From assembly GCA_947574135.1 (NCBI GenBank), contig CANPIM010000010.1, positions 1 through 61,918 on the forward strand: DNA of 61,918 bases, in the 5' to 3' direction. The stretch comes from an uncultured Lachnospiraceae bacterium. GTDB lineage: Bacteria > Bacillota > Clostridia > Lachnospirales > Lachnospiraceae. The translations under genes were made by a program, and so were the position numbers. Numbering within the stretch: position 1 is the stretch's first letter; every line of letters starts with the position of its first letter. Shown here piece after piece: positions 1-8,417 of the stretch. The notes beneath the pieces were generated by a model, which searched no databases, was not told the origin of the DNA, and saw only the letters and a list, made by a program, of their open reading frames with translations.

Positions 1-1
1 T

Positions 2-262
2 AATATTGGAAATAGCCATCCAGAAAGCCTTCTGGATTTTGTAGATATTCTGCAGGAGGAACTGAAGAAAGCCCAAGTCATCTCAAAAGGATATGATTTG
101 AAAGCTCATATAGAGTTGGTGGACATGCAGCCAGGAGATACGGAAATTACCTTTGCGGATGTATCAGAATTGGAGAAGGATTTTGGATTTAGGCCAACTA
201 CCAGTTTGCGGGAAGGGTTACGAAAATTTGCAGAATGGTATAGAGAATTTTATGGAAAATAG
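2..262 (+). CDS. NAD-dependent nucleotide-sugar epimerase, C-terminal fragment
   Basis: Only the last 86 codons lie in the window, in frame from base 2 to the TAG at 260-262, so the N-terminal Rossmann part is outside. The tail reads DMQPGDTEITFADVSELEKD followed by FGFRPTTSLREGL and a closing FAEWYREFY. This is the usual end of UDP-glucuronate 4-epimerase and related extended short-chain dehydrogenases, where a promise of the form 'PGDV..T.AD...L....GF.P.T.L..G...F..WY' is conserved. Such enzymes make UDP-galacturonate or similar precursors for capsule and cell-wall polysaccharide. The exact substrate cannot be told from the tail alone. Confidence 0.8.
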   Translation, partial: NIGNSHPESLLDFVDILQEELKKAQVISKGYDLKAHIELVDMQPGDTEITFADVSELEKDFGFRPTTSLREGLRKFAEWYREFYGK

Positions 263-355
263 GTGGAAATTGAGTGTAGATATCAGTTCCATTTAGTAGA
301 TACCCGTCATGTTATTCCTAAGATAAAATTAAAATTATTTTATGGCATAAATTAA

Positions 356-397
356 ATCGAAATTTTATATCAATCTATCGAAATTTTATATCAATCT
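356..397. repeat. Tandem duplication of a 21-bp AT-rich unit
   Basis: Bases 356-376 and 377-397 are the same 21-bp sequence, starting ATCGAAATTTTATATC, repeated head to tail without change. It lies in the non-coding stretch behind the epimerase fragment. No function is apparent. It may reflect replication slippage near a decayed insertion sequence. Confidence 0.85.
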
Positions 398-508
398 AAA
401 GATTGTGTTCAGAAAAATTCTTGCAAAAATCATAATATTTATTTTGCATATCTATTTACTATTTTAGTGAATTGTAAATGTAATATTCGTGTTGCAAAAT
501 TAAATTTT

Positions 509-548
509 ACCAGAGATAAATATTTCAACAAAAGAGTTTATCTCTGGT
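509..548. other. Perfect 12-bp inverted repeat (hairpin)
   Basis: ACCAGAGATAAA at 509-520 is followed after 16 bases by its exact complement at 537-548. It could be the terminator of the upstream epimerase operon, but the bases after it are not a clean T-run. It could also be a relic of the neighbouring insertion element. Confidence 0.55.
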
Positions 549-621
549 GTATTTGTGTTATTATAGAGTAGAAAAGCGAAAACATATCTGATTTTAGAGC
601 GCAAAAAAGTATAGGTGCAGT

Positions 622-1056
622 TTAGTCATTTTTTTGAAATATTAAATTCCAACCTAAATTTTGTGTTCTGTTTGAAAGGTGTGGTGCTGTTTTGGTTAAA
701 TTCTTATTTAGAAGTCCCGGGCATAGGATGATATTATTTGGTGGAATGGGTACTGTGCCCTGGGCGTCTAAAATCTTCGGCCTGTAAAGGAAGTGGAACA
801 TTTCATAGGGGCTCGGTCTCCCAGGCTAGCTCTTTTGTAGGAATTGATGTGGTTCATCATTTGGTTAATGTCAGCTTATTCAAGTTCATCAAAGGAAGCA
901 CCCAGTCTTTTTGAAAAGGAGATGGCTGCGTACTTCTTTGGAGATGGTAGAACAGTCGCGTCTCAATGAGCGAGCAATGGCTTTGAAGGAAGCGGATTGG
1001 TCAAGGATGGATTTGATAGTAAAGTGTTCTTCGATGGATAAATGTTTATTTTTCAT
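622..1056 (-). pseudogene. IS30-family transposase remnant
   Basis: Reading the minus strand from ATG at 1056, behind an AGGAGG site, gives MKNKHLSIEEHFTIKSILDQ and then SASFKAIARSLRRDCSTISKE. This is the N-terminal helix-turn-helix typical of IS30 transposases. The frame stops after about 50 codons. Further on, another frame gives INSYKRASLGDRAP, and after a one-base shift YEMFHFLYRPKILDAQG and VPIPPNNIILCPGLLNKN, which resembles the C-terminus of the same family. The DDE catalytic core between the two parts is missing. The gene is therefore dead: internal deletion, at least one frameshift and stops. I could not find convincing terminal inverted repeats. The 3' limit is the first stop in the C-terminal frame. 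Confidence 0.75.
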
Positions 1057-1236
1057 GATAATATCCTCCTATCTGTAAAGAAGCCGGCATCACAAGAAAA
1101 GGATACATTAAAATTTGTAAGAAAGAAATCCACCCCTATGTTTGTAAAAATAATTTCCACAGGAGGTTAGGGCAGGTAGATTTTAAATTTGCAAATGACG
1201 AATAATTCCCTAAAGTTACAATTAATAAAAAAATCA

Positions 1237-1265
1237 TTGAATTTTTAGACAATATGGTTTACAAT
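1237..1265 (+). promoter_or_regulatory. Promoter of the ireB operon
   Basis: TTGAAT at 1237-1242 and TACAAT at 1260-1265 are separated by 17 bases, matching a housekeeping sigma-70/SigA promoter. The start codon of ireB lies about 30 bases downstream. Confidence 0.7.
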
Positions 1266-1294
1266 AAAACGTAGTATTTTCAGGAGCGTGCAAG

Positions 1295-1558
1295 ATGGGT
1301 AGATTAGATAACACACAGAACTTCAGAGTTCAGTCAGAATCCGAGAACCGGGTGGGGGATATTCTGCAGCAGGTTTATAAGGCTATGACAGAAAAGGGCT
1401 ACAACCCGGTGAACCAGATCGTGGGTTATATTATGTCTGGTGATCCCACCTACATTACCAGCCATAATAATGCCAGAAGCCTGATTATGAAGGTGGAGCG
1501 GGACGAGCTGGTGGAGGAGCTGCTGAAGGTATACATCAAGAATACAGTAGGAGACTAG
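1295..1558 (+). CDS. ireB: IreB family regulatory phosphoprotein (UPF0297/DUF965)
   Basis: This 87-residue protein has the full length and signature of the UPF0297 family, with the segments [33 protein letters not shown] and the ending VEELLKVYI. In Enterococcus, IreB is a substrate of the Ser/Thr kinase IreK and affects cephalosporin tolerance; that role is known for the family, not shown here. It is followed by ruvX and a DUF1292 gene, the same order as yrzL-yrrK-yrzB in Bacillus subtilis, which supports the call. The ATG follows a GGAGCG site by a short gap. The phospho-acceptor threonines are probably in the N-terminal part. Confidence 0.93.
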   Translation: MGRLDNTQNFRVQSESENRVGDILQQVYKAMTEKGYNPVNQIVGYIMSGDPTYITSHNNARSLIMKVERDELVEELLKVYIKNTVGD

Positions 1559-1628
1559 ATTTTATCGTAGAAGGCCCATACGGCATCAGACAGGGGCCGG
1601 CGAAGAGTCTAGGCAGGAGTCGTTGTCT

Positions 1629-2081
1629 ATGCGGATTATGGGACTGGATTACGGTTCAAAGACAGTGGGGGTCGCTATCAGCGACGCCTTGTGTTTGACT
1701 GCCCAGGGAAAAGAGATTATCAGAAGGAAATCGGAGAATAAGCTTCGGCAGACACTGGCACGGATTGAGGAGCTCATCCGGGAGTATGGGGTGGAGCTGA
1801 TTGTGCTGGGGTTTCCAAAAAATATGAATAATACCATTGGAGACAGAGCGGAGAAATCTCTGGAGTTTCAGGAAATGCTTCAGAGAAGGACAGGTCTGTC
1901 TGTTGTGATGTGGGACGAGCGACTGACTACGGTAGAGGCGAACCGGACGCTTATGGAGAGCGGGGTGCGCCGGGAGAACAGGGGCCAGTATGTGGACCAG
2001 CTGGCGGCTGTTTTCATTTTACAGGGCTATTTGGATGCGAGGAGTAGAATAGATGGAGAAAATAGCGTTTATTCCGGATGA
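1629..2081 (+). CDS. ruvX: RuvX/YqgF Holliday-junction resolvase-like nuclease
   Basis: The 150-residue protein has the RNase H-like fold motifs of the YqgF family: [15 protein letters not shown] with D7, GFPKNMN at 61-67, WDERLTT at 95-101 and DQLAA at 123-127. These supply the acidic metal ligands D7, E97 and D123. In bacteria the family is linked to resolving recombination intermediates and to 16S rRNA 5'-end processing. A TTG at 1623 would add two residues but sits only three bases after the AGGAG at 1615-1619, whereas ATG 1629 has a normal nine-base gap, so I start there. Its 3' end overlaps the next gene by 29 bases, which suggests translational coupling. Confidence 0.93.
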   Translation: MRIMGLDYGSKTVGVAISDALCLTAQGKEIIRRKSENKLRQTLARIEELIREYGVELIVLGFPKNMNNTIGDRAEKSLEFQEMLQRRTGLSVVMWDERLTTVEANRTLMESGVRRENRGQYVDQLAAVFILQGYLDARSRIDGENSVYSG

Positions 2082-2313
2082 TACCCAGGAGAAGGTTGAT
2101 TTTTATGTACTGGAGGAGACTCGCCTGAAAGGCGTGGACTATATTCTTGTCACGGATTCTGCAGAGGGGGACGGAGAGGCCCTGATTCTGAAGGATCTGT
2201 CTGCGGACGGAGAGGCGGAGGCTCTCTACGAGATCGTGGAGGATGATGAGGAGCTGGCCTGCGTCATGGAGGTATTTGAGCAGCTCTTGGAGGATGTGGA
2301 TATAACCCTGTAA
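2053..2313 (+). CDS. DUF1292 family protein (YrzB-like)
   Basis: A very acidic 86-residue protein, with [20 protein letters not shown] and [20 protein letters not shown] as its most family-like stretches. DUF1292 proteins have no established function but are found next to ruvX and ireB across Bacillota. It starts inside ruvX, 29 bases before the ruvX stop. The high Asp/Glu content and absence of membrane segments suggest a small soluble cytoplasmic protein. The family assignment is firm; nothing can be said about its activity. Confidence 0.85.
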   Translation: MEKIAFIPDDTQEKVDFYVLEETRLKGVDYILVTDSAEGDGEALILKDLSADGEAEALYEIVEDDEELACVMEVFEQLLEDVDITL

Positions 2314-2346
2314 AGAGGTCAGGGCAGGGAATACGGGGGTGAGCAG

Positions 2347-2814
2347 GTGACCATTGACAGAGAAAAGGTTCGGAAACTACTGAAGGAAAAAGGATTAAAA
2401 GTAACTTCCCAGAGACTGGTTGTGTTGGAGGCCCTGGGCCGCAACCCGGAAAAACACCTGACAGTGGAGGAGATTTATGAAATTGTAAAGGTAGACAATC
2501 CGGAGATTGGATTGGCTACAGTGTATCGGACGGTTCAGCTATTGTTAGAGCTGGAGCTGATTGAACGGATTAACCTGGACGACGGATATGTGCGGTATGA
2601 GATCGGGGATATGGAAGAAGTTCCCCACCACCGGCACCATCATTTAATCTGCTTAAAGTGTGGGAGCGTTTCGGCATTTCAGGATGATATGCTGGAGCAG
2701 CTGGAAAATAGCGTGAAAAGCTCCATGGGATTTCAGGTAACGGATCATGAGGTGAAACTCTATGGATACTGCGTGAACTGTCTGGAAAAGGAAAGACAGG
2801 AGGAACGAAATTGA
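2347..2814 (+). CDS. Fur-family metal or peroxide-responsive repressor
   Basis: The 155-residue protein has an N-terminal winged helix (about 10-80, with the recognition segment GLATVYRTVQLLLE) and a C-terminal dimerisation domain. That domain carries a histidine cluster HHRHHH at 94-99, CLKC at 102-105 and CVNC at 142-145. The two CxxC pairs form the structural zinc site of Fur/PerR/Zur proteins. Which metal it senses cannot be read from the sequence; PerR and Fur are both possible. Translation begins at GTG 2347 behind a GGGGGTGAG site. Its stop overlaps the TTG start of the RNase J gene by four bases (TTGA), so the two are very probably co-translated. Confidence 0.9.
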   Translation: MTIDREKVRKLLKEKGLKVTSQRLVVLEALGRNPEKHLTVEEIYEIVKVDNPEIGLATVYRTVQLLLELELIERINLDDGYVRYEIGDMEEVPHHRHHHLICLKCGSVSAFQDDMLEQLENSVKSSMGFQVTDHEVKLYGYCVNCLEKERQEERN

Positions 2815-4475
2815 GAAACGTAAACAATTCCAAATTGAGAATCATTCCGTTAGGCGGCTTGGAGCAGATCGGATTGAATATGACTGCCTTCGAATTCGAG
2901 GACAGTATCATTGTGGTGGACTGCGGGCTGGCCTTCCCGGAGGATGATATGCTGGGAATCGATCTGGTGATTCCCGACGTGACCTATTTAAAGGATAACC
3001 TTTCCAAGGTGAAGGGCTTTGTGATTACCCATGGACATGAGGATCATATCGGGGCGCTGCCCTATGTGTTAAAGGAGGTCAATGTGCCCATCTACGCCAC
3101 AAAGCTGACCATAGGGCTTATTGACAATAAATTAAAGGAGCATGGGCTTCTAAACAACACCAAGCGCAAGGTGATTCAGCATGGACAATCCATCAACCTG
3201 GGAGCCTTCCGCATTGAATTTATCAAGACCAACCACAGCATTTCGGACGCGTCGGCGCTGGCCATCTACTCTCCGGCCGGGATTGTGGTTCACACCGGGG
3301 ACTTTAAGGTGGATTACACGCCGGTATTTGGAGATGCCATTGATCTGCAGCGATTTGGAGAGATCGGCAAAAAGGGTGTGCTGGCCCTTATGTGCGACAG
3401 CACCAATGCGGAGCGGCCGGGCTTTACCATGTCAGAGAAAACTGTGGGAAAGACCTTTGACAATATTATCTCGGAGCACAGAACCTCCCGCATTATTATC
3501 GCCACCTTTGCCTCCAATGTGGACCGGGTGCAGCAGATCATTAATTCTGCGGCAAAATTTGGCCGCAAGGTGGTTATTGAGGGCCGGAGCATGGTGAATG
3601 TCATCTCCACGGCGGCCGAGCTGGGATATCTGGATATCCCCCAGAATACCCTTATAGACATTGAACAGATGAAAAATTATCCCGACGATCAGATGGTGCT
3701 GATCACAACGGGAAGTCAGGGAGAATCTATGGCAGCCCTGTCCCGCATGGCAGCCAGCATTCACAAGAAGGTGCATATCAAGCCGGGGGATACGGTGATA
3801 TTCAGCTCCAATCCCATACCGGGCAATGAGAAGGCAGTGTCCAAGGTGATCAACGAGCTCTCGGCCAAGGGAGCGGATGTGATTTTCCAGGATGCCCATG
3901 TGTCGGGACATGCCTGCCAGGAAGAGATTAAGCTTATCTATTCTCTGGTACGGCCCAAGTATGCCATACCGGTTCACGGGGAATTCCGTCACAGAAAGGC
4001 TCAGATCAATCTGGCCCGGCAGCTGGGGATTCCCAAGGAGAATACCTTTATGCTCTCCTCCGGCGACGTGATTGAGGTTTGCAATGACAGCGCCAAGGTG
4101 GTGGATCATGTGCAGACAGGCGCCATTCTGGTGGACGGCCTGGGTGTGGGCGATGTGGGCAACATTGTGTTGCGTGACAGGCAGCATTTGGCAGAGGACG
4201 GCATTATGATTGTGGTGCTGACACTGGAAAAATACAGCAGCCAGCTGTTGGCCGGGCCGGATATTGTGTCCCGGGGCTTTGTCTATGTGCGGGAATCCGA
4301 GGATTTGATGGATGAGGCCAGAAATGTGGTGGATGAGGCGGTTCATACCTGCCTGAAAAAGGGCGTTACGGACTGGGGCAAGATTAAAAATGTGATTAAG
4401 GATTCCCTGGGAGGCTTTATCTGGAAAAAGACCAAGCGGGACCCCATGATTCTGCCGATTATAATGGAAGTGTAG
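2811..4475 (+). CDS. rnj: Ribonuclease J
   Basis: The 554-residue protein is a metallo-beta-lactamase/beta-CASP nuclease that degrades and processes mRNA from the 5' end and can also cut internally. The zinc motif HGHEDH is at 74-79, further ligands are H142 and D164 (HTGDFKVD), and the beta-CASP part has STNAERPG and SGHACQEEI. The C-terminal HGEFRH motif and the final domain are present, so the length is normal. The TTG start overlaps the Fur-family stop and follows an AGGAGG with a standard gap. Placement between fur and mltG/trmR differs from the Bacillus arrangement, where this stretch is uninterrupted. Confidence 0.95.
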   Translation: MRNVNNSKLRIIPLGGLEQIGLNMTAFEFEDSIIVVDCGLAFPEDDMLGIDLVIPDVTYLKDNLSKVKGFVITHGHEDHIGALPYVLKEVNVPIYATKLTIGLIDNKLKEHGLLNNTKRKVIQHGQSINLGAFRIEFIKTNHSISDASALAIYSPAGIVVHTGDFKVDYTPVFGDAIDLQRFGEIGKKGVLALMCDSTNAERPGFTMSEKTVGKTFDNIISEHRTSRIIIATFASNVDRVQQIINSAAKFGRKVVIEGRSMVNVISTAAELGYLDIPQNTLIDIEQMKNYPDDQMVLITTGSQGESMAALSRMAASIHKKVHIKPGDTVIFSSNPIPGNEKAVSKVINELSAKGADVIFQDAHVSGHACQEEIKLIYSLVRPKYAIPVHGEFRHRKAQINLARQLGIPKENTFMLSSGDVIEVCNDSAKVVDHVQTGAILVDGLGVGDVGNIVLRDRQHLAEDGIMIVVLTLEKYSSQLLAGPDIVSRGFVYVRESEDLMDEARNVVDEAVHTCLKKGVTDWGKIKNVIKDSLGGFIWKKTKRDPMILPIIMEV

Positions 4476-4485
4476 GGAACAGAGG

Positions 4486-4878
4486 ATGAATACAAAAAAA
4501 GCAGCGTTGATAGTGTTATCTATAACCTTAAAGATTGTAGCTCTGGCCTTGGTGGCCATGCTTTTGCTGCGTCTGGGCACTACGGCCTATTACTATGGCC
4601 ATGCAGTGTTTCACACAGGGCCCCTGGACGCCCCTCCGGGAAGGCAGGCGGCCGTTGTCATAGAGGAGGGGGATTCAATCGCCGATGTGGCTAAGCTTCT
4701 GGAGCAGAAGGGACTGGTGAAGGATTGGCTGCTGTTTTATATTCAGGTGAATCTGAGTAAATATTCCAAAACCATAGGACCGGGAGAGTATGTCCTGACC
4801 ACAGCCATGGAGCCCAAGGAGATGATGGCCATTATGTCCAATGAGGGAGAGTCGGAGGAGGATCAGGAGGACGAATAA
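4486..4878 (+). CDS. Short MltG/YceG-like membrane protein without catalytic domain
   Basis: The protein has 130 residues: a transmembrane helix at about 8-32, then a segment IEEGDSIADVAKLLEQKGLV and a stretch ending GPGEYVLTTAMEPKEMMAIM, followed by an acidic tail. This corresponds to the LysM-like N-terminal part of endolytic murein transglycosylase MltG. A full MltG has about 340-400 residues, and the catalytic C-terminal domain with its glutamate is absent. The position matches yrrL (mltG) in the Bacillus yrrK-yrzB-yrrL-yrrM order. It may be a peptidoglycan-binding or regulatory remnant rather than an enzyme. Confidence 0.75.
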   Translation: MNTKKAALIVLSITLKIVALALVAMLLLRLGTTAYYYGHAVFHTGPLDAPPGRQAAVVIEEGDSIADVAKLLEQKGLVKDWLLFYIQVNLSKYSKTIGPGEYVLTTAMEPKEMMAIMSNEGESEEDQEDE

Positions 4879-5535
4879 TTGATCGTGGAAGAGAGAATGG
4901 TTGCCTATATCAATTCACTGGATATAGGCAATCCGCCTTTATTGGAGGAGATAGAAAGGGAGGCCCGAAGGGATAGAGTACCCATTATTCGCAGGGAGCT
5001 GCAGAGCTTTTTAAAAACGTTGCTTGCCCTGAAGCGCCCGGAAAGGATTTTGGAGGTGGGAACAGCTACGGGCTTTTCTGCTCTGCTTATGTGCGAATAT
5101 GGGGGGCCAAAGACGAAGATTACCACCATTGAAAAGTACGAGAAGCGGATTCCCGTTGCCCGGGAGAATTTCCGCCGGGCCGGGCGGGAGGAGCAGATAA
5201 CCCTGCTGGAGGGAGATGCCCTGAAACTTCTTCCCCGGCTTTCGGGTACCTATGATTTTATTTTTATGGATGCGGCCAAGGGACAGTACCTTCACTTTTT
5301 GCCTGAGGTTTTGCGGCTTTTGCAGGAGGGAGGCTTTTTGGTGTCCGACAATGTTCTCCAGGAGGGAAGTATTGTGGACTCCCGGTTTGCGGTGGAGCGG
5401 CGGGATCGGACCATTCACAGCCGTATGCGGGAATATCTTTATACTCTGAAGCATCACCCACAGCTAATCACCAGTGTTTTGCCTCTGGGAGACGGGGTGA
5501 CGGTGAGTGTAAAAAGGGAAGGTGGGGTGTCATGA
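4879..5535 (+). CDS. trmR: tRNA 5-hydroxyuridine methyltransferase TrmR (class I O-methyltransferase)
   Basis: The 218-residue protein is an AdoMet-dependent O-methyltransferase of the YrrM type. It has the cofactor motif LEVGTATGFSALL near 58-70, the metal/substrate loop DAAKGQY at 131-137 and DN at 157-158. In Bacillus, TrmR methylates 5-hydroxyuridine at tRNA position 34. The next gene is a U32 protein of the TrhP type that makes that hydroxyuridine, so the pathway assignment rests on both motif and context. Translation starts at TTG 4879, eight bases after AGGAGG and directly behind the previous stop. Its stop overlaps the trhP start (ATGA). Confidence 0.85.
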   Translation: MIVEERMVAYINSLDIGNPPLLEEIEREARRDRVPIIRRELQSFLKTLLALKRPERILEVGTATGFSALLMCEYGGPKTKITTIEKYEKRIPVARENFRRAGREEQITLLEGDALKLLPRLSGTYDFIFMDAAKGQYLHFLPEVLRLLQEGGFLVSDNVLQEGSIVDSRFAVERRDRTIHSRMREYLYTLKHHPQLITSVLPLGDGVTVSVKREGGVS

Positions 5536-6764
5536 AAAGGAAACCGGAATTGCTGGTGCCGGCCAGCAGCCTGGAGGTGCTGAAAACAGCGGTGATCTTC
5601 GGGGCGGATGCGGTTTATATTGGGGGAGAGGCCTTTGGTCTGCGGGCAAAGGCCAAGAATTTTTCCCCTGCCGATATGCAAGAGGGCATTGCCTTTGCCC
5701 ATGCCCATGGGGTAAAGGTCTATGTGACGGTGAACATTCTGGCTCATAACCGGGATCTGGAAGGTGTGCGGGTTTATCTTCGGGAGCTTCGGGAGCTTCA
5801 GCCTGACGGGCTGATTATTGCGGATCCGGGGATTTTTATGCTGGCCCGGGAGCTCTGTCCGGAGCTGGAGCGCCATATCAGTACCCAGGCCAACAACACC
5901 AACTATGAAACCTATCGTTTCTGGTGGGAGCTTGGGGCAAAACGGGTGGTGTCGGCCCGGGAGCTCTCTCTGGAGGAAATCCGGGAAATTCGCAGGGAGA
6001 TTCCGGAGGAGATGGAGATCGAGACCTTTATCCACGGAGCCATGTGTATCTCCTATTCCGGCCGCTGTCTTTTAAGCAATTATTTTACTGGCCGGGATGC
6101 CAACCAGGGCTCCTGTACCCATCCCTGCCGGTGGAAATACGCGGTGGTGGAGGAATCCCGGCCGGGAGAATACCTGCCCGTGTACGAGAATGACAGAGGC
6201 ACCTTTCTCTTTAATTCCCGGGATCTCTGCATGATTGCCCATATTCCGGAAATTTTAGAGTCCGGCATTGACAGTCTGAAAATCGAGGGACGGATGAAAA
6301 CGGCCCTGTACGTGGCCACGGTGACCAGAACCTACCGGCGGGCCATAGATGACTGCCAGAAATCCCGGGAGCTCTATGAGAAAAATCTTTCCTGGTATCA
6401 GGAACAGGTCTCCTGCGGAACCCACCGGCTGTTCACCACCGGCTTCTTCTTTGGACGCCCGGATGAGAAGTCCCAGATTTACCACGAGAGCACCTACCAG
6501 CGGGAGGCCACCTACCTGGGAATCGTGGGGGAGGTGGACGAGGGGGGCCGCTGCCGGATTGAGCAGCGAAACAAATTTTCCGTGGGAGAGCAAATCGAGA
6601 TTATGAAGCCAAATGGAGCGGACGTGCCTGTGGTGGTGGAGGCCATTTTTGACCAGGAAGGCATTCCCCAGGAGAGCGCCCCTCATGCCAGACAAAGTCT
6701 CTGGGTGCAGTTGAGCGAGCGGCCGGAGCGCTGGGATATCTTGCGGCGCACGGAGAGATCGTAG
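5532..6764 (+). CDS. trhP: Peptidase U32 family tRNA hydroxylation protein TrhP
   Basis: The 410-residue protein carries the U32 signature: FIHGAMCISYSGRCLLSNY around 167-184, followed by NQGSCTHPCRWKY. The four cysteines C172, C179, C195 and C199 probably bind an iron-sulfur cluster. TrhP proteins use prephenate-derived chemistry to hydroxylate U34 of tRNAs, giving the substrate for TrmR encoded just upstream. Bacillus has two adjacent genes (yrrN and yrrO); here a single full-length one is present. The C-terminal beta-barrel part (LGIVGEVDEGGRCRIEQRN) is intact. The older annotation 'protease' is probably wrong for this branch. Confidence 0.87.
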   Translation: MKRKPELLVPASSLEVLKTAVIFGADAVYIGGEAFGLRAKAKNFSPADMQEGIAFAHAHGVKVYVTVNILAHNRDLEGVRVYLRELRELQPDGLIIADPGIFMLARELCPELERHISTQANNTNYETYRFWWELGAKRVVSARELSLEEIREIRREIPEEMEIETFIHGAMCISYSGRCLLSNYFTGRDANQGSCTHPCRWKYAVVEESRPGEYLPVYENDRGTFLFNSRDLCMIAHIPEILESGIDSLKIEGRMKTALYVATVTRTYRRAIDDCQKSRELYEKNLSWYQEQVSCGTHRLFTTGFFFGRPDEKSQIYHESTYQREATYLGIVGEVDEGGRCRIEQRNKFSVGEQIEIMKPNGADVPVVVEAIFDQEGIPQESAPHARQSLWVQLSERPERWDILRRTERS

Positions 6765-6835
6765 CGGAACTAAAAAAACAGCGAAGTCCCGGCCTTGGAA
6801 AGGACGAAGCGGAACTTAAAATAACAGGAGAAGTT

Positions 6836-7906
6836 ATGAATCAAGAGAGAATCCGGCGTGTAATCGCCAATATGGAAGCGGAGGGCCTGACCCAGATGAT
6901 CGTGTCATCTACGGCCTCCCTGTATTATTTAACCGGGCTGTGGATGGAGCCCCATGAGCGGATGATTGCCCTTTACCTGGATGACACAGGAAGGGCCAAG
7001 CTGTTTGGAAATGAGATATTTGGCATTGTGCCGCCCCAGGGTCTGCCTTTATCCGTACATAAGGATGGGGAGAATCCGGTGAAGGATTTGGCCCGGGAGA
7101 TTCGTCCGGGGAAGCTTGGCATTGACAAATTCTGGTCCAGCAAATTTTTGATTGGGCTTATGGAGCTTCGGCCGGATATGACGCCGGTACAGGGCTCCGG
7201 CCCGGTGGACAAAGCCCGGATGCGAAAGGATAGCCTGGAGATAGAGGCTCTTCGGAGAAGCTCCGCCTTTAACGATAAAGTTGTGGAGCAGGTCATTGCC
7301 AAGGTAAAGGAAGGGGCTGTGGAAAACCAGCTGGCCGCGGAGGTGAACCGGCTGTATCTGGAGCTGGGAGCAGATTGCGAGGGGGTGCAGCTGGTATGCT
7401 TTGGGCCCAACGGAGCGGATCCCCATCACAGCGCCGACGGCACGGTGGTAAAGGCCGGGGACAGCGTGACCTTTGATATTTTTATACCCTTTAACCGGTA
7501 TTGGTGCGATATGACCCGGACTGTGTTTTTCAGGGAGGCCGGGGAAAAACAGCGGCAAGTGTACGATCTGGTGCTGCGGGCCAATCTGGCGGCCATTGAA
7601 AAAATCAAGCCGGGGGTATTTCTCTCGGAGATTGATAAGACAGCCCGGGATATTATTGCGGAGGGTGGGTATGGGCCCTACTTTACCCATCGTCTGGGAC
7701 ACGGAGTGGGACTGGAATGCCACGAGCCGCCGGATGTGGGAAATGTCTCAGAGTTTCCTCTGGAGCCGGGAATGGTGTTTTCCGTGGAGCCTGGCATTTA
7801 TCTGCCCGGGGAATTTGGAGTGCGCATCGAGGATCTGGTGCTGGTGACGGAGAATGGCTGTGAGGTGCTGAACAAGGCGCCCAAGGAGCTGCGGATTGTA
7901 GAATAA
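6836..7906 (+). CDS. M24 family metallopeptidase (Xaa-Pro aminopeptidase type)
   Basis: The 356-residue protein has an N-terminal creatinase-like domain (about 1-125) and a C-terminal pita-bread domain. All five metal ligands are visible: D214 and D225 (CDMTRT), H289 (RLGHGVG), E318 (SVEPGIY) and E332 (RIEDLVL). These enzymes remove an N-terminal residue ahead of proline in cytoplasmic peptides. The ATG follows AGGAG by a normal gap. The 71-base gap before it contains a short motif shared with the gap at 32903-32967. It is followed by a strong terminator and so ends this transcription unit. Confidence 0.92.
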   Translation: MNQERIRRVIANMEAEGLTQMIVSSTASLYYLTGLWMEPHERMIALYLDDTGRAKLFGNEIFGIVPPQGLPLSVHKDGENPVKDLAREIRPGKLGIDKFWSSKFLIGLMELRPDMTPVQGSGPVDKARMRKDSLEIEALRRSSAFNDKVVEQVIAKVKEGAVENQLAAEVNRLYLELGADCEGVQLVCFGPNGADPHHSADGTVVKAGDSVTFDIFIPFNRYWCDMTRTVFFREAGEKQRQVYDLVLRANLAAIEKIKPGVFLSEIDKTARDIIAEGGYGPYFTHRLGHGVGLECHEPPDVGNVSEFPLEPGMVFSVEPGIYLPGEFGVRIEDLVLVTENGCEVLNKAPKELRIVE

Positions 7907-7918
7907 GGAGAAGGGGCT

Positions 7919-7947
7919 AAAACCGGGGAGAGATCCCCGGTTTTTTA
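7919..7947 (+). terminator. Rho-independent terminator after the M24 peptidase gene
   Basis: A GC-rich stem, ACCGGGGA paired with TCCCCGGT around a four-base loop, is followed by a run of six T. It closes the ireB-to-peptidase gene run. Confidence 0.88.
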
Positions 7948-7972
7948 GGCGAAAAATTAAGAGGGAATCCTC

Positions 7973-8024
7973 TTGACAATGCAGTCTAATCATGTTAGAC
8001 TAAAATAGTCTAATGAAATTAGAC
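7973..8024 (+). promoter_or_regulatory. BlaI-type promoter and double operator
   Basis: A TTGACA box is at 7973-7978. Two dyads follow: AGTCTAA-N5-TTAGACT at 7983-8001 and GTCTAAT-N3-ATTAGAC at 8008-8024. They share the half-site GTCTAA and cover the likely -10 region and the transcription start. This is the layout expected for an autoregulated BlaI repressor. Assigning BlaI as the binder is inference from position. Confidence 0.7.
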
Positions 8025-8048
8025 AAAATACAAAAAAGGAGAATCCCT

Positions 8049-8417
8049 ATGGAAACCTACAAGCTGGGAGAAATGGAAGAAAAATTTGCGGAGCTTATCT
8101 GGGAGCATGCCCCCGTTGGCTCCGGGGAACTGACCAGGCTCTGTGAGGCCGCCTTTTCCTGGAAGCGAACCACCACCTATACCATGCTGAAACGATTGTG
8201 TGAGAGAGGATTGTTTGCCAACGAAAAGGGGACCGTGGTGGTGCGAATGAGCCGGGAGGATTTTTTGGCAGCCCGGGGAGAAGAATTTCTTGAGGAGAAT
8301 TTTGAGGGGTCTTTACCTCTGTTTCTCACAGCCTTTTCCAGAAAGAGGCGGCTGCGGGACCAGGAGATTTCCATGCTGCGGGAGCTTATTGAGAGCTATG
8401 AGGAGGAACTGCCATGA
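8049..8417 (+). CDS. BlaI/MecI-family transcriptional repressor
   Basis: The 122-residue protein is a winged-helix repressor with the segment TTTYTMLKRLCERGL, typical of BlaI/MecI DNA-recognition helices. It precedes a BlaR1-type M56 metalloprotease gene and overlaps it by four bases (ATGA), the standard sensor-repressor pair. ATG 8049 follows AGGAG by a normal gap. A start at 8013 is open, but it would lie inside the second operator dyad and is rejected. The proven model is cleavage of BlaI on a cell-wall or antibiotic signal. No beta-lactamase gene lies next to it, so the target genes are unknown and may be its own operon. Confidence 0.9.
   Translation: METYKLGEMEEKFAELIWEHAPVGSGELTRLCEAAFSWKRTTTYTMLKRLCERGLFANEKGTVVVRMSREDFLAARGEEFLEENFEGSLPLFLTAFSRKRRLRDQEISMLRELIESYEEELP

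Noticed and set aside
1090..1140. Terminal inverted repeat of the IS30 remnant
   Set aside because: A stretch near 1110-1135 resembles one near 635-660, but both have the same orientation, so they are not inverted ends.
3432..4580. Long open frame of 382 codons opposite RNase J
   Set aside because: It is an antisense shadow of a strongly conserved gene, with histidine/leucine-rich composition and no motif.
8013..8048. Upstream start codon for the BlaI-type repressor
   Set aside because: It lies inside the second operator dyad at or before the expected transcription start, and lacks a ribosome-binding site.
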